Assembly (NCBI RefSeq): GCF_001280085.1
Contig: NZ_LGED01000102.1
Location: 62,001 to 126,000 of the forward strand
Length of the DNA stretch: 64,000 nucleotides
Direction: 5' to 3'
Source of the DNA: Saccharothrix sp. NRRL B-16348
Lineage (GTDB): Bacteria; Actinomycetota; Actinomycetes; Mycobacteriales; Pseudonocardiaceae
Shown here: positions 1 through 8,900 of the stretch, piece by piece
Position numbering within the stretch: position 1 is the stretch's first letter
Layout of the letters: each line of letters starts with the position of its first letter
Notes under the pieces: model-generated
Databases searched by the model: none
The model's input: the letters and a program-made list of their open reading frames with translations, nothing else
What the model was told of the DNA's origin: nothing
Made by a program: the position numbers and the translations under genes

Positions 1-1
1 C

Positions 2-445
2 CGATCCATGTCGCACTACCTGGTCGAACAACTCGCCCGGGTGGACAACATCGAGGTGCGCACGTGCACCGAGGTCGTCGGCGGCACCGGGGAGGAGCAC
101 CTGGAGACGCTCACGTTGCGGCACAACAAGACCGGCGAGACGACGACCGTGCCGGCGTCCTGGCTGTTCGCGTTCATCGGCGCCGCGCCGCACACCGACT
201 GGCTCGCGGGCACACTGGCCCGGGACGAGCGCGGGTTCGTGCTCGCCGGACCGGACCTGGTCACCGACGGCCGCCTGCCCGACGGCTGGGACCTCGACCG
301 GCCGCCCTACCACCTCGAAACCAGCCTGCCGGGCGTGTTCGTCGCCGGCGACGTGCGCGCGGACTCGGTGAAGCGGGTCGCGTCGGCGGTCGGCGACGGC
401 GCGATGGCCGTGTCGCTGGTCCACCGCTACCTGGAGAGGTCGTGA
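2..445 (+). CDS. FAD-dependent thioredoxin reductase-like protein, C-terminal part (5' end outside window)
   Basis: The frame is open from the left edge, so this is the last ~147 residues of a longer gene. The start resembles the SM-x-YL segment that follows the NAD(P)H-binding motif of thioredoxin reductase-like flavoproteins. The end carries the FAD motif GVFVAGDVR followed by KRVASAVGDGAMAV, typical of the family C-terminus. The family transfers electrons from NAD(P)H through FAD; the substrate cannot be seen because the CxxC region, if any, lies outside. The stop is 4 nt before the GTG of the next gene, a CNB-histidine kinase, so the two are probably co-translated. This pairing is frequent in actinomycetes. 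Confident about family, not about redox partner. Confidence 0.88.
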   Translation, partial: RSMSHYLVEQLARVDNIEVRTCTEVVGGTGEEHLETLTLRHNKTGETTTVPASWLFAFIGAAPHTDWLAGTLARDERGFVLAGPDLVTDGRLPDGWDLDRPPYHLETSLPGVFVAGDVRADSVKRVASAVGDGAMAVSLVHRYLERS

Positions 446-449
446 GGTC

Positions 450-1913
450 GTGACGGAGAACCTGACGGTCGACGACCTGCGCGGCCTGTTCCTGTTCGAG
501 CACCTGTCGGAGGAGCAGTTGGCGTGGCTCGTCGCCCACGGCCAGGTGGAGACGCACGCGGCGGGCTCCCAGGTGCTGCGCGAGGGACAGCCGGCGACCT
601 GCTTCTTCGTGCTGCTCGACGGCACGGTGGCGCTCAGCCGCGTCATCGGCGGTCAGCGCGTGGAGACCAACCGCACCGACCACCGCGGCGCGTACTTCGG
701 GGCCACCCAGGCGTACCTCGGCTCCGACGTCGAGGCCAGGACGGTCTACCAGATGACCGCCGACGCGGTGACCGACGTGCGGCTCTACCAGCTGCCCGCG
801 CACGACTTCGGCGCGATGTTCCGCTCGTGGTTCCCGATGGCCATGCACCTGCTGGAGGGCCTGTTCTTCGGCATGCGCAACACCGAGCGGATCGTCAGCC
901 AGCGGGAACGGCTGCTCGCGCTCGGCTCGCTGTCGGCCGGGCTGACGCACGAGCTGAACAACCCGGCCGCCGCCGCGGTGCGGGCCACCGGCGCGTTGCG
1001 CGAGCGGGTCGCCGGGATGCGGCACAAGCTGGCGCTGCTGGCGAGCGGCTCGATCGACCCGGCCACCCTGCCGGTGCTGGTCGAGCTGCAGGAGAGCGCG
1101 GTCGAGCAGGTGGCGAAGGCGCCGAAGCTCGGCCCGATGGAGACCGCCGACCTGGAGGACGAGGTCGCCGACTGGCTGGACGCGCACGGCGTGTCCGGCG
1201 GCTGGGACCTGGCGCCGGTGCTGGTCGCGGGCGGGCTGGACGTCGAGTGGCTCGACCGGGCGGCGGCGCTGTGCCCGCAGACCGCCACCGAGGCCGCCGT
1301 GCGCTGGCTGGCCTACACGGTCGAGACCGAGACGTTGATGAACGAGATCGAGGACGCCACCACCAGGGTGTCCACTCTGGTGGGCGCCGCCAAGCAGTAC
1401 TCGCAGGTCGACCGGGCGCCGTTCCAGGTGGTCGACGTGCACGAACTGCTCGACTCCACGCTCGTGATGCTCGGCGGCAAGCTCGGCGACGGCGTGCGCG
1501 TGGTCAAGAACTACGACCGCGGCCTGCCGCCGCTGCCCGCCTACCCGGCCGAGCTGAACCAGGTGTGGACGAACCTGGTCGACAACGCGGTGGCCGCCAT
1601 GGACGGCGACGGCACGCTGACCGTGCGCACGTACCGGGCGGGCGAGGACGTGGTGGTGGAGGTCGGCGACACCGGCGCGGGCATCCCGGACGAGGTGAAG
1701 AGGCGCATCTTCGAGCCGTTCTTCACCACGAAGGCGGTCGGCGAGGGCACCGGGCTCGGCCTGGACATCTCGTGGCGGATCGTGGTCGACCGCCACCACG
1801 GCGACATCCGGGTGGTGTCCGAGCCCGGTGACACCCGCTTCCGGGTCCACCTGCCGTTGGCGCCGCCGTCAGCAGGGCTTGCGCAGGACGGCGCCGGAGG
1901 TGCCGGCCAGTGA
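450..1913 (+). CDS. Cyclic-nucleotide-binding-domain sensor histidine kinase
   Basis: A 487-aa soluble kinase. Residues ~15-135 form a Crp/Fnr-like cNMP-binding beta-barrel (FFVLLDGTVALSR). An H-box follows near 165-175 (LTHELNNPAAAA, His as presumed phospho-acceptor), then a long helical region, then a HATPase_c domain with N-box NLVDNAVAAM, G1 box DTGAGIPDE and G2 box GEGTGLGL. No transmembrane segment is visible. GTG start at 450 is supported by GGAGAGG just upstream. It sits 4 nt after the reductase gene, suggesting a redox- or nucleotide-responsive sensor; no response regulator is adjacent. The last 45 nt overlap the convergent hydrolase gene. The signal sensed is unknown. Confidence 0.88.
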   Translation: MTENLTVDDLRGLFLFEHLSEEQLAWLVAHGQVETHAAGSQVLREGQPATCFFVLLDGTVALSRVIGGQRVETNRTDHRGAYFGATQAYLGSDVEARTVYQMTADAVTDVRLYQLPAHDFGAMFRSWFPMAMHLLEGLFFGMRNTERIVSQRERLLALGSLSAGLTHELNNPAAAAVRATGALRERVAGMRHKLALLASGSIDPATLPVLVELQESAVEQVAKAPKLGPMETADLEDEVADWLDAHGVSGGWDLAPVLVAGGLDVEWLDRAAALCPQTATEAAVRWLAYTVETETLMNEIEDATTRVSTLVGAAKQYSQVDRAPFQVVDVHELLDSTLVMLGGKLGDGVRVVKNYDRGLPPLPAYPAELNQVWTNLVDNAVAAMDGDGTLTVRTYRAGEDVVVEVGDTGAGIPDEVKRRIFEPFFTTKAVGEGTGLGLDISWRIVVDRHHGDIRVVSEPGDTRFRVHLPLAPPSAGLAQDGAGGAGQ

Positions 1914-3158
1914 GACCTCGCTGACCGACGTGCCGCGCTCGTTGACGTGCCCGCCGTCCAGCGGCACGGTCACGGACCTGCTGTCGGTGCGGTTGGCGTT
2001 GACCACGGCGGTGCCGCACGAGAACTCGCGGACGAACAGGTTCGTGCCGACGGACTTGTACGGCCCGGACGGGGTGCCCAGGTCCCAGTCGTACTCGGCG
2101 CGCCACGGCGAGGCGTCGCCGTAGCCGTCGGTCTGGTCGATGCTGGAGATCGCGGCCCGCTCGCCGGCCGCCAGCAGGTAGCTGGCCAGCGCGTACCGGT
2201 AGGGCCGGTCCGCGCCCTCGGTGTGGTGCGGCTGCACCCAGGTGATCTTGCCGCGGGCTTCGTTCGAGGCGATCTGGGCGACCTGCCTGCTCCAGCCCTC
2301 CGGGTACTCCGAGAGCAGGTTGGTGTCGTCGAACGTCAGCCACCACTCGTCGAAGCCGCCGTCGAGGTGCTCGGTGTAGGCGTCCCAGGCGCCCGCGTGC
2401 AGCCGGGCGTTGGACAGGTTCGCGACCGTCTTCAACCCGGCGGAGACGAAGTCGTCACGGGTGTTGGCCAGCATCGACCTGTACGCGTCCTGGATCGCCG
2501 CGTCGGTCGGGTACTTCGCCGGGCACACGCCCTCGTGATAGGCGTCGCACGGGAACAGCGCGTTGTCCATGAACACGCCGTCGAATCCGGACGCGGTGCT
2601 GCTCTCGATCACGTTCGCGGCCCACGCGTCCTGGTAGGCGGTGTTGCCGACATCCATCTGCCAGTGGCCGGAATAGCCGCTGTACTCGAACCTGCGGCCG
2701 TCCGGGTCGAGCAGGAACCACTCGGGGTGGTCCTTTTCCGCCTGGCAATACCCGACACCCGTCGGCAACTGCGCGTCGTCCACCCCGTCACGGCACGCGT
2801 ACGAACGCGTCGACGACAAGTCCTTGTAGACGAAGACCTGGACGGCCGGGTTCGCCGCCTTCAACTTCGGGATCAACGCGCCTTCCCAGGCGTTCAGCAC
2901 GACGTAGGCGCGTCGGCGCGCCTCGGTGGCCAGCACCTCGTCGGACACGGGGGTGGAGTTCATGTGCAACCAGAAGGACTGCACGGTGCCACCTCCGCTC
3001 GCGACGGGTTCTTCGCCGGCGCCGGTGGCACTCGTGGCACCGGTCGGCGCGACCAGCGCCACCGCGACGACACCGGCCATGATCGGTAGCAGTATGCGGG
3101 CTCGGCCGCGGCGCGCAAGCCGGTGTCGGACGCGGACATGGCGTTCGGGCAGGGACAT
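1869..3158 (-). CDS. Secreted putative glycoside hydrolase, GHL15-like
   Basis: A 429-aa protein with an N-terminal signal sequence: basic stretch then hydrophobic LLPIMAGVVAVALVAP at ~23-38. The mature part has the TIM-barrel pattern of putative glycosyl hydrolases of the GHL15 type: QVFVYKDLS, GHWQMDVGN, GFDGVFMDNALF (likely acidic catalytic Asp), GGFDEWW and KITWVQPHH. Such proteins are secreted and thought to act on polysaccharides, but substrate is unknown. ATG at 3158 has GGGGAG six bases upstream. Upstream DNA (3159-3423) holds two palindromes that may control it. It overlaps the kinase gene tail-to-tail by 45 nt. Family assignment is from recognised motifs, without a search. Confidence 0.75.
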   Translation of the reverse strand: MSLPERHVRVRHRLARRGRARILLPIMAGVVAVALVAPTGATSATGAGEEPVASGGGTVQSFWLHMNSTPVSDEVLATEARRRAYVVLNAWEGALIPKLKAANPAVQVFVYKDLSSTRSYACRDGVDDAQLPTGVGYCQAEKDHPEWFLLDPDGRRFEYSGYSGHWQMDVGNTAYQDAWAANVIESSTASGFDGVFMDNALFPCDAYHEGVCPAKYPTDAAIQDAYRSMLANTRDDFVSAGLKTVANLSNARLHAGAWDAYTEHLDGGFDEWWLTFDDTNLLSEYPEGWSRQVAQIASNEARGKITWVQPHHTEGADRPYRYALASYLLAAGERAAISSIDQTDGYGDASPWRAEYDWDLGTPSGPYKSVGTNLFVREFSCGTAVVNANRTDSRSVTVPLDGGHVNERGTSVSEVSLAGTSGAVLRKPC

Positions 3159-3267
3159 GCCGGACTCCCCGGTTTTACGGCAGGCGGCACCCCGATGTCG
3201 ATCACGACAACAATGTCGAGCACAACGGGAAATGGGGCGCGCCCGCCTCGTATCGGTAGCGCGAAGA

Positions 3268-3289
3268 TCGCCTACCGGCCGGTAGGCGA
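3268..3289. promoter_or_regulatory. Perfect 22-bp palindrome, candidate operator
   Basis: The sequence TCGCCTACCGG is followed directly by its reverse complement, giving a perfect 22-bp dyad 110 bp upstream of the secreted hydrolase start. CTACCGG/CCGGTAG cores of this kind resemble TetR-family operators. No TetR gene is in the window, so the regulator is unknown. Confidence 0.5.
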
Positions 3290-3311
3290 AATCGCGACCG
3301 CAGTTAAACCG

Positions 3312-3331
3312 CTTGACCTCGGCAGGTCAAG
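3312..3331. promoter_or_regulatory. Inverted repeat CTTGACCT-N4-AGGTCAAG
   Basis: Two perfect 8-bp arms around a 4-nt loop (CGGC). It lies 93 nt beyond the RapZ-C gene stop and ~150 nt upstream of the hydrolase start, so it could end the first transcript or act as an operator for the second. No T-tract follows. Confidence 0.4.
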
Positions 3332-3423
3332 TAACGGGCGTCACAGCACGCACGAAATAGTTCGTCTCCATTGGTCGCAACTATTTCGGTCAACTGTCGA
3401 GAAGATCTCGGCGGTGATCGCGT

Positions 3424-3819
3424 TCACCGCCGCGGTGACGGCAGGACCGGCCGGTGCAGGTCGAGGTCGTCCACGACGACGCGCAGCCCGGCCCGGCGCA
3501 GCCGCGCGCCCAGTTCGCGGGCCGCGACCGGGGCGCGGTGCCGTCCGCCGCCGCACCCGAACCCCACCTCGATGGGGCGGCGCGCCACGTGCGCCAGGAC
3601 CAGGACCGGCGGCGTCATCGCGTCCAGCAGGTCCGTGATGCCGGGCGTGCCGAGGACGTGGGCGCGCACCCGGTCGTCGTGGCCGGTCAGCTCGCGCAGC
3701 GCCAGGTCGTCCAAGGGGTCGGAGAAGTGGTCCCGCAGGTCCACCACCAGGTCGCCCGCCACGCCGGGCCGGTGCCGGAACCCGAAGCTGTTGATCCGCA
3801 CGTCAGGTGATCGCTCCAT
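3424..3819 (-). CDS. RapZ C-terminal-domain protein
   Basis: A 131-aa protein corresponding to the C-terminal domain of RapZ alone. It begins with the family signature INSFGFRHR, continues with DLVVDLRDHFSDP and LRELTGHDD, and has the second signature VGFGCGGGRHRAP, matching the IGCTGGxHRS-type loop. In full-length RapZ this domain binds RNA and GlcN6P; the N-terminal P-loop kinase domain is absent here. Standalone copies occur in actinomycetes, but their function is not established. ATG start at 3819. It is not obviously in an operon: a 49-aa membrane protein gene ends 73 nt upstream. Function beyond domain identity is inference. Confidence 0.8.
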   Translation of the reverse strand: MERSPDVRINSFGFRHRPGVAGDLVVDLRDHFSDPLDDLALRELTGHDDRVRAHVLGTPGITDLLDAMTPPVLVLAHVARRPIEVGFGCGGGRHRAPVAARELGARLRRAGLRVVVDDLDLHRPVLPSPRR

Positions 3820-3892
3820 GCGCCCAGCATCGACCCGGGCGAACCCGCGCCCAAGGGGTTGCCCGTGTCCTCCCGGAGCGGGCGACCGCCGG

Positions 3893-4042
3893 TCACCCGC
3901 CGAACGGGTTGACGTCCTTGAGCAGCTCGAACACCGGTCCGACCAGGTCGGCGACGACCTCCCGGACCGCGGGCACGAAAATGATCACGGCCACCAGCAG
4001 TGCCACGTAGGGAGCCACGCCACCCCTGCGCTTCGACGCCAT
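3893..4042 (-). CDS. Small single-pass membrane protein (49 aa)
   Basis: ATG at 4042 opens a 49-aa frame starting MASKRRGG, followed by a hydrophobic segment YVALLVAVIIFVPAV and a short amphipathic tail ending DVNPFGG. The positive-inside rule suggests the N-terminus is cytosolic. No family recognised. The frame extends further upstream, but that part runs antisense through the macro-domain gene, so the internal ATG is the better start. Moderate confidence that it is expressed. Confidence 0.5.
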   Translation of the reverse strand: MASKRRGGVAPYVALLVAVIIFVPAVREVVADLVGPVFELLKDVNPFGG

Positions 4043-4123
4043 GCACACCCCCGGACGAGTCGCCACCGCCAGCATGGCACGGTCTCGGCGCGCGGCAGGC
4101 GACGCGGTGTCGGTGTGCCCGGA

Positions 4124-4129
4124 TACCGT
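4124..4129 (+). promoter_or_regulatory. Leaderless -10 element (TACCGT) of the macro-domain gene
   Basis: TACCGT ends exactly six bases before the GTG at 4136 and no Shine-Dalgarno is present. This is the usual arrangement for leaderless actinobacterial genes, where transcription starts at the start codon. Confidence 0.5.
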
Positions 4130-4135
4130 CCGATC

Positions 4136-4615
4136 GTGACGGGCATCCGCTACCTGGCCGGCGACGCGACCAGCCCCCAGGCCAAGGGTCGCAAGATCAT
4201 CGCGCACCTGTGCAACAACCGTGGCGGGTGGGGCAAGGGCTTCGTGCTGGCGATCTCCCGGCGCTGGCCGGAGCCGGAGGCCGCCTACCGCCGCTGGCAC
4301 CGCGAACGGGCCCACAACGACTTCGCCCTCGGCGCGACCCAACTCGTCCAGGTCGCGCCCGAGCTCTGGGTGGCCAACATGGTCGGCCAGCACGGCACCA
4401 AAACCAGCCGCAGCTCCGGTCCCCCGATCCGCTACGACGCGGTGCGCCTGTGCCTGCGCGACCTCGCCGCGCACGCCACCCGCCTCGCCGCCGGCGTGCA
4501 CATGCCCCGCATCGGCACCGGGCTGGCCGGCGGTCGCTGGGACCGCGTCGAGCCGCTCGTCGTCAGCGAACTCGTCGACCACGGCATCCCCGTCACGGTC
4601 TACGACAAGGCGTGA
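4136..4615 (+). CDS. Macro-domain protein (ADP-ribose-binding / Appr-1''-p processing family)
   Basis: A 159-aa single macro domain. It begins IRYLAGDAT (family pattern GDIT near the N-terminus), followed by IIAHLCNNRGGWGKGF, the adenosine/ribose-binding region with Asn-Asn and Gly-rich turn, and ends with MPRIGTGLAGGRWD, the distal phosphate-binding loop, and PVTVYDK. Macro domains bind or hydrolyse ADP-ribose derivatives; this subfamily resembles small O-acetyl-ADP-ribose/Appr-1''-p hydrolases. GTG at 4136 is preceded by TACCGT six bases upstream and no Shine-Dalgarno, so it is probably leaderless. Monocistronic. Activity is inferred. Confidence 0.88.
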   Translation: MTGIRYLAGDATSPQAKGRKIIAHLCNNRGGWGKGFVLAISRRWPEPEAAYRRWHRERAHNDFALGATQLVQVAPELWVANMVGQHGTKTSRSSGPPIRYDAVRLCLRDLAAHATRLAAGVHMPRIGTGLAGGRWDRVEPLVVSELVDHGIPVTVYDKA

Positions 4616-4690
4616 CCCGACACCGGACGGAGAACGTGCGCGACGCTGCGCACGCCATCGTCCGTCTCCCTCGGTCGCGGCGAATTCCGG

Positions 4691-4852
4691 TCAACGGGCG
4701 AGCAGATCATGGTGTGCCCGCGTGCGCGGCTGGGGCGATCGGCGCCGGACTTCGGCGCACCCGACGATCGCCAAACCCGCCAACAGCGGAAGGACCATGG
4801 CCCCCTCGACCGCCAGCGCGCACGTGAGCGCGGTCCACAGCAGCAGTCTCAT
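4691..4852 (-). CDS. Small membrane protein (53 aa)
   Basis: ATG at 4852 opens a 53-aa frame with two short hydrophobic stretches, LLLWTALTCALAVEGA and MVLPLLAGLAIVG, then a basic tail containing RRRSPQPRTRAHH. A longer frame extends to 5011 but has no membrane or domain logic and overlaps the operon promoter region. No family recognised. Two closely spaced helices and a basic cytosolic tail are all that can be said. Confidence 0.4.
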   Translation of the reverse strand: MRLLLWTALTCALAVEGAMVLPLLAGLAIVGCAEVRRRSPQPRTRAHHDLLAR

Positions 4853-5040
4853 GGGGATGAGGTTAGGGAGACGCCGGTCACAATCGCACCTGATTTGGGC
4901 AAGGCTTGAGGTAAGGACGCCCGTTCGTGCAACGCGCCTCGGGTCACGGCGAGGCGACGAACCGACCGACCTGATCATTTTGTCGGACCCCCTCGCTAAC
5001 CTCCCCGCCACACCGTCGTGAACGACTCGCAGGAGGAACC

Positions 5041-5919
5041 GTGGGCTGGCTCGATGCCCAATCCGAGACTGGGCACGCGTCCGGGTACCAGGTCCGGCTG
5101 GGGGAGAACGGACGCGTCCAGTGCCGCAACGGCAAGGGCAAGCTCCTCTCCTCGGTGCCCGCGTCGCTCAAGGACGACCCCGCGGTCGTCCAGTTGCGCC
5201 AGCTCGCCGAGTGGCTGACCCGGCACCGCGCCGAGTGCCTGGCCGCCGTGGACGCCTGGATGGTGCGCTCGCTGCCGGTGCCCGCGACGCTGATCGCCGA
5301 GGTCTGGGCCGATGCCGCGTGGGCCGACGCGTTGCGCGACCTGGTCGTCACGGCCGATGACGGCAGTGGCGCGGAGACCGGGTTCCTGCGCGACGCCGAC
5401 CCCGAGCGCGGGCTGGGCGTGGTCACCCTCGACGGTGACACGCGCCGGCTGAAGCCCGAGGTGGTGGGCATCCCGCACCCGGTGCTGCTGGAGGACCTGG
5501 AGGAGCTGCGCGAGTTCGGCGCGGAACTCGGCGTCGAGCAGCAGGTGCAGCAGCTGTTCCGGCAGACGCACCCCCGACCGGCCGGGTTGGCGGGCCGGAC
5601 CTCCGTCGACGACTACGCCGGCGGCAAGTTCGAGCAGCTCAACCACGCGCTGAGCCGGTGCCGCACGCTCGGCTACCCGGTGCGCGGCGGCGACGCGGTC
5701 TACTCCGCGTTCGAGGACGGCCGGGTCGTGGAGGCCCGCTACTGGCTCGGCTCGGACTACCCCGAGAACGAGGCGTGGACCGGCGAGCTGTCGTGGGCCC
5801 TGGAGGACGGAACCGCGCTGCCGCTCTCCGACGTCGGACCGGTCGCGTGGTCCGAGGGGATGCGCATGGCGGCGGCGATCCACGCCGGTCGCGTCGTCGA
5901 GGAAGTGGTGGCCCCGTGA
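5041..5919 (+). CDS. DUF4132 family protein, first gene of MoxR/VWA operon
   Basis: A 292-aa soluble protein matching the C-terminal DUF4132 module: VPATLIAEVWADAAWADALRDLV, GFLRDAD, the IPHPVLLEDLEELREF segment and a late QQVQQLFRQTHP motif (the family has a Q-x-F-x-Q-x-x-R-P type segment there). The E. coli relative YehI (MolR) carries this domain within a much larger protein. GTG at 5041 has an excellent AGGAGGAA at 5031-5038. The stop overlaps the next start as GTGA (5916-5919), indicating translational coupling. A -10-like TAACCT lies at 4997-5002. Molecular activity of DUF4132 is not established; context ties it to a MoxR ATPase and VWA protein. Confidence 0.75.
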   Translation: MGWLDAQSETGHASGYQVRLGENGRVQCRNGKGKLLSSVPASLKDDPAVVQLRQLAEWLTRHRAECLAAVDAWMVRSLPVPATLIAEVWADAAWADALRDLVVTADDGSGAETGFLRDADPERGLGVVTLDGDTRRLKPEVVGIPHPVLLEDLEELREFGAELGVEQQVQQLFRQTHPRPAGLAGRTSVDDYAGGKFEQLNHALSRCRTLGYPVRGGDAVYSAFEDGRVVEARYWLGSDYPENEAWTGELSWALEDGTALPLSDVGPVAWSEGMRMAAAIHAGRVVEEVVAP

Positions 5920-8900
5920 ACGCCCTGAGCCCGAAGGCCCTGCTCGCCGCCGGCGCCGTGCTGCCCGGCACCGACGACGTCGGCGAGGACCGCGACACCA
6001 TCACCGCCCGCCACTACGCCCACGCGGGACTGGACGGCCGCGTCGTGGTACGCCTGGTGCCCGCCGTCCTCGGCCGCGCCGAAGACCTGACCTGCGAGTA
6101 CCTCGGGTTCGACGCGCCCGCCCGGATCGCCGACGTCGGCACCGGCAAGCGCAGCGCGCTCGGCTTCCCCGCGTGGGCGCTGGTGCACGACCCGGCCAAC
6201 GCCCACCACGCGCTCAACCTCGTCAAGGACGTCGAACGGCTGGCCCGCACGGCCAAGTCCAAGGCGGGCTCCGCGAAGGACGGCTTCACCCGGCTCGGCG
6301 ACATGCTCGGCCGGTCCGCGCCGCACTTCCTGCCCACGTTCTACGAGCAGGCCGGGCGGATCTTCCTCCAGCACGGCAACACCTCCTACGCGGCGAGCAT
6401 GTTCGGCAAGGCCCGCGAGGCGGAGGAGGTGCACGACCTGGCGGTCGACCCGGATCGCACGCGCGAGGTGTTCCTGGAGTTCGCGTTCGCCGGCGCGTTG
6501 ACCGCCAAGGCGCTGTCCGCGCACGCCAAGGGACTGGCGCGCAAGCACGACCCCGACGAGGCCTACGAGCTGTTCTTCACGCTGTGCGTGGAGCGCACGC
6601 GCGGCGGCCTGCCGCCGTACACGGGCATGCCGGAGGACCTGCGGCGGCTGGCGAAGGCCGCCAAGCGCGACCTCACCGCCGAGGACCAACGGCTGCTGCG
6701 CGCGGTCCTGGACAGTTCCGCGATCAGCCGCGCGGGCGGTGCGTTCTGGAAGTCCTACCGCGGCTCGCTGGTGGCGTTGGCGTCCGGCGACGCGGCGGTG
6801 CGCGGCCGGCTGCTGTCGTTCGTGCCCGACTCCGCGGCCGTGCCCGACGCGTGGCTGGACATCCTGACCTCGTGCGGCGCGACCCGTGCGCTGATCGGAC
6901 CCGACGAGGCGGAGGCGAACCCGGCCGAGTGGTTGTCGTCGCTCCTGGGTATTCGCGCGTCGGGGTGGCGCGGCGCCAAGCGGTCGGTGAAGCTGCTGGA
7001 GCTGGTCGAGGCGATGGCGGGCCGGCTCGCGGCCGACGGCGTGCCGGTCCGCGCGCTGCGCTTCTACCGCGACGGCGACCTGGACGTGCTGGACCTGCTG
7101 GTGTCGCACGACGTCCCGATCGCAGCCGGCGAGCGGGCCCTGCACCTCGACGTCGCCGGGTGGCTGGCCGACGACGAGCCCGGCCGTCGCGACCTCGCCG
7201 CGCTGGCCGCGTCGGAGCGGTTCGGCGGCGCGCTCGGCGAGGGGCTCGTCGACTACGCCCGCTCGCGCATCCGGCAGACGACCGTCGCCTTGGACGTGCT
7301 GTCGTCCGCGATGGCCGTGCCGGGTCTGCGCACCGCGCTGGGCGGGTGGATCAGGGCGAAGGTCGAGCGCGTCGGAGACACCGGCCTGCCCGAACTCGGC
7401 GACCACCTCGGCAAGCTGGCCGTCGTGCGGCTGCCCGAGGCGTACGTGGACGTGCCCGAGGCGGCCGAGTCGCTCGCCCGCACCGACGTCGCCGCCGCCC
7501 TGCACCGGACGTTGCGCGCGGGTCTGCTGGACGAGCTGGCGTGGCCTGCCCTGGAAGAGGCCGTCGCACGCCTGGCCGACGCCGGCACGGCCACGGACAG
7601 CGGCCTGGTGGTGTGCGGCGAGGGGTGGCCGGCGCTCGTGCTGCGCCGCGGCGAGACGTTCGTGGTGGTCGGTCCGGACGGCGTGCTCGCCGAGCACCTC
7701 TCCCGGATCCCGGCCGACGCCCGGTCCCGCTGGGGGTTCGCGCCGACCGGGTCGTGGGTCGACGGTGTGCTGTTCGTGCGCTGGCGCGGCCCGGACGGCG
7801 AGCTGGCGTACTGGAGCGACGCGCCGGACCGCATCCTCAAGATCGGCGACGACAGCCGCGGCTACCACCGGGAGGACGTGTCCAAGCCGTCCATCGCGCT
7901 GCCCGGCGGCGGTCGGTTCGCCGGCGGGCGGGCCGTGCACCCCGGCGACACGGTCATGCCGACGTTGGCGGTGGCGTACGGCGACGGCACCACGGTGTGG
8001 ACCGGCGCGTACCAGGACGACCGGGTGTGGCGCTGGTTCGAGGTCGACCCGGCCACCGGCCAACGTGGTCGGGCGAGCCTGCCCCGGTTCATCGAGGACT
8101 TCGCCGCCGACGGCGCGTCGCTCGCCCTCGACGAGTGCGACCTGAGGCCCGCCGTCCCCGAGACGCGGGACAGCCCGCTCGGCGCGGTCGACGGCCTGCA
8201 CGGGTGGCGGGTGCGCCGTGAGGCGGACGGTTCGCACGTCGGCGAGGGCGTGGACGGCCGTCGGATCCGGCTGGCCGAGGGCGCCGGTCTGCCGACCGGC
8301 GTGCTGCGGCTGCCCGGTGGCGCGGACGTGACGTTGGTGTCCGACTACCAGTCGGTGACGCTGCTCGACGCGGAGGGCGTCAAGCTGGCGACGGTGGCGA
8401 CCGCCGTGCAGCACCCGGACTACGCGACGGGCACGCCGTTCGTGCCGCCGCCGGACTGGTGGCACCTCCTGCGGCCGCGCGACGATGCCGGTTCCGCCGC
8501 GCTGCGCGGCGTGACGCGGGAAGCCGTCGACCGGGTGCTCGCCGTCGCACGCGAGGAAGGGCCGGACAAGCGCACGCGCCGCGAGCGGCTGGCGGCGCTG
8601 CTCAAGGGCGAGCGCGGTGGGCTCGCCGGTGTCGTCGCCGCCGAGCTGCCCGGCCTCACCCACCCCGCGCTGATCTCCGGCGTGGTCGACCTGGTCCGCC
8701 GTGCCGTCGAGGTGGAGCGCTCCTACCGGGGTTACGGCGAGATCGCCGCGGCGGCCCGTGCGGTCGACCCGGTCCTCGCGCCCACCGGACCCGACGTCAC
8801 CGAGGACGAGGTCAACGTCGCGCTCAACTGGTTCGGCGGCTACCGGAGCTACCACTCGCGCGGCCCGGTGCCGACCGGGTTGCCCGCGTTGATCGCCGCG

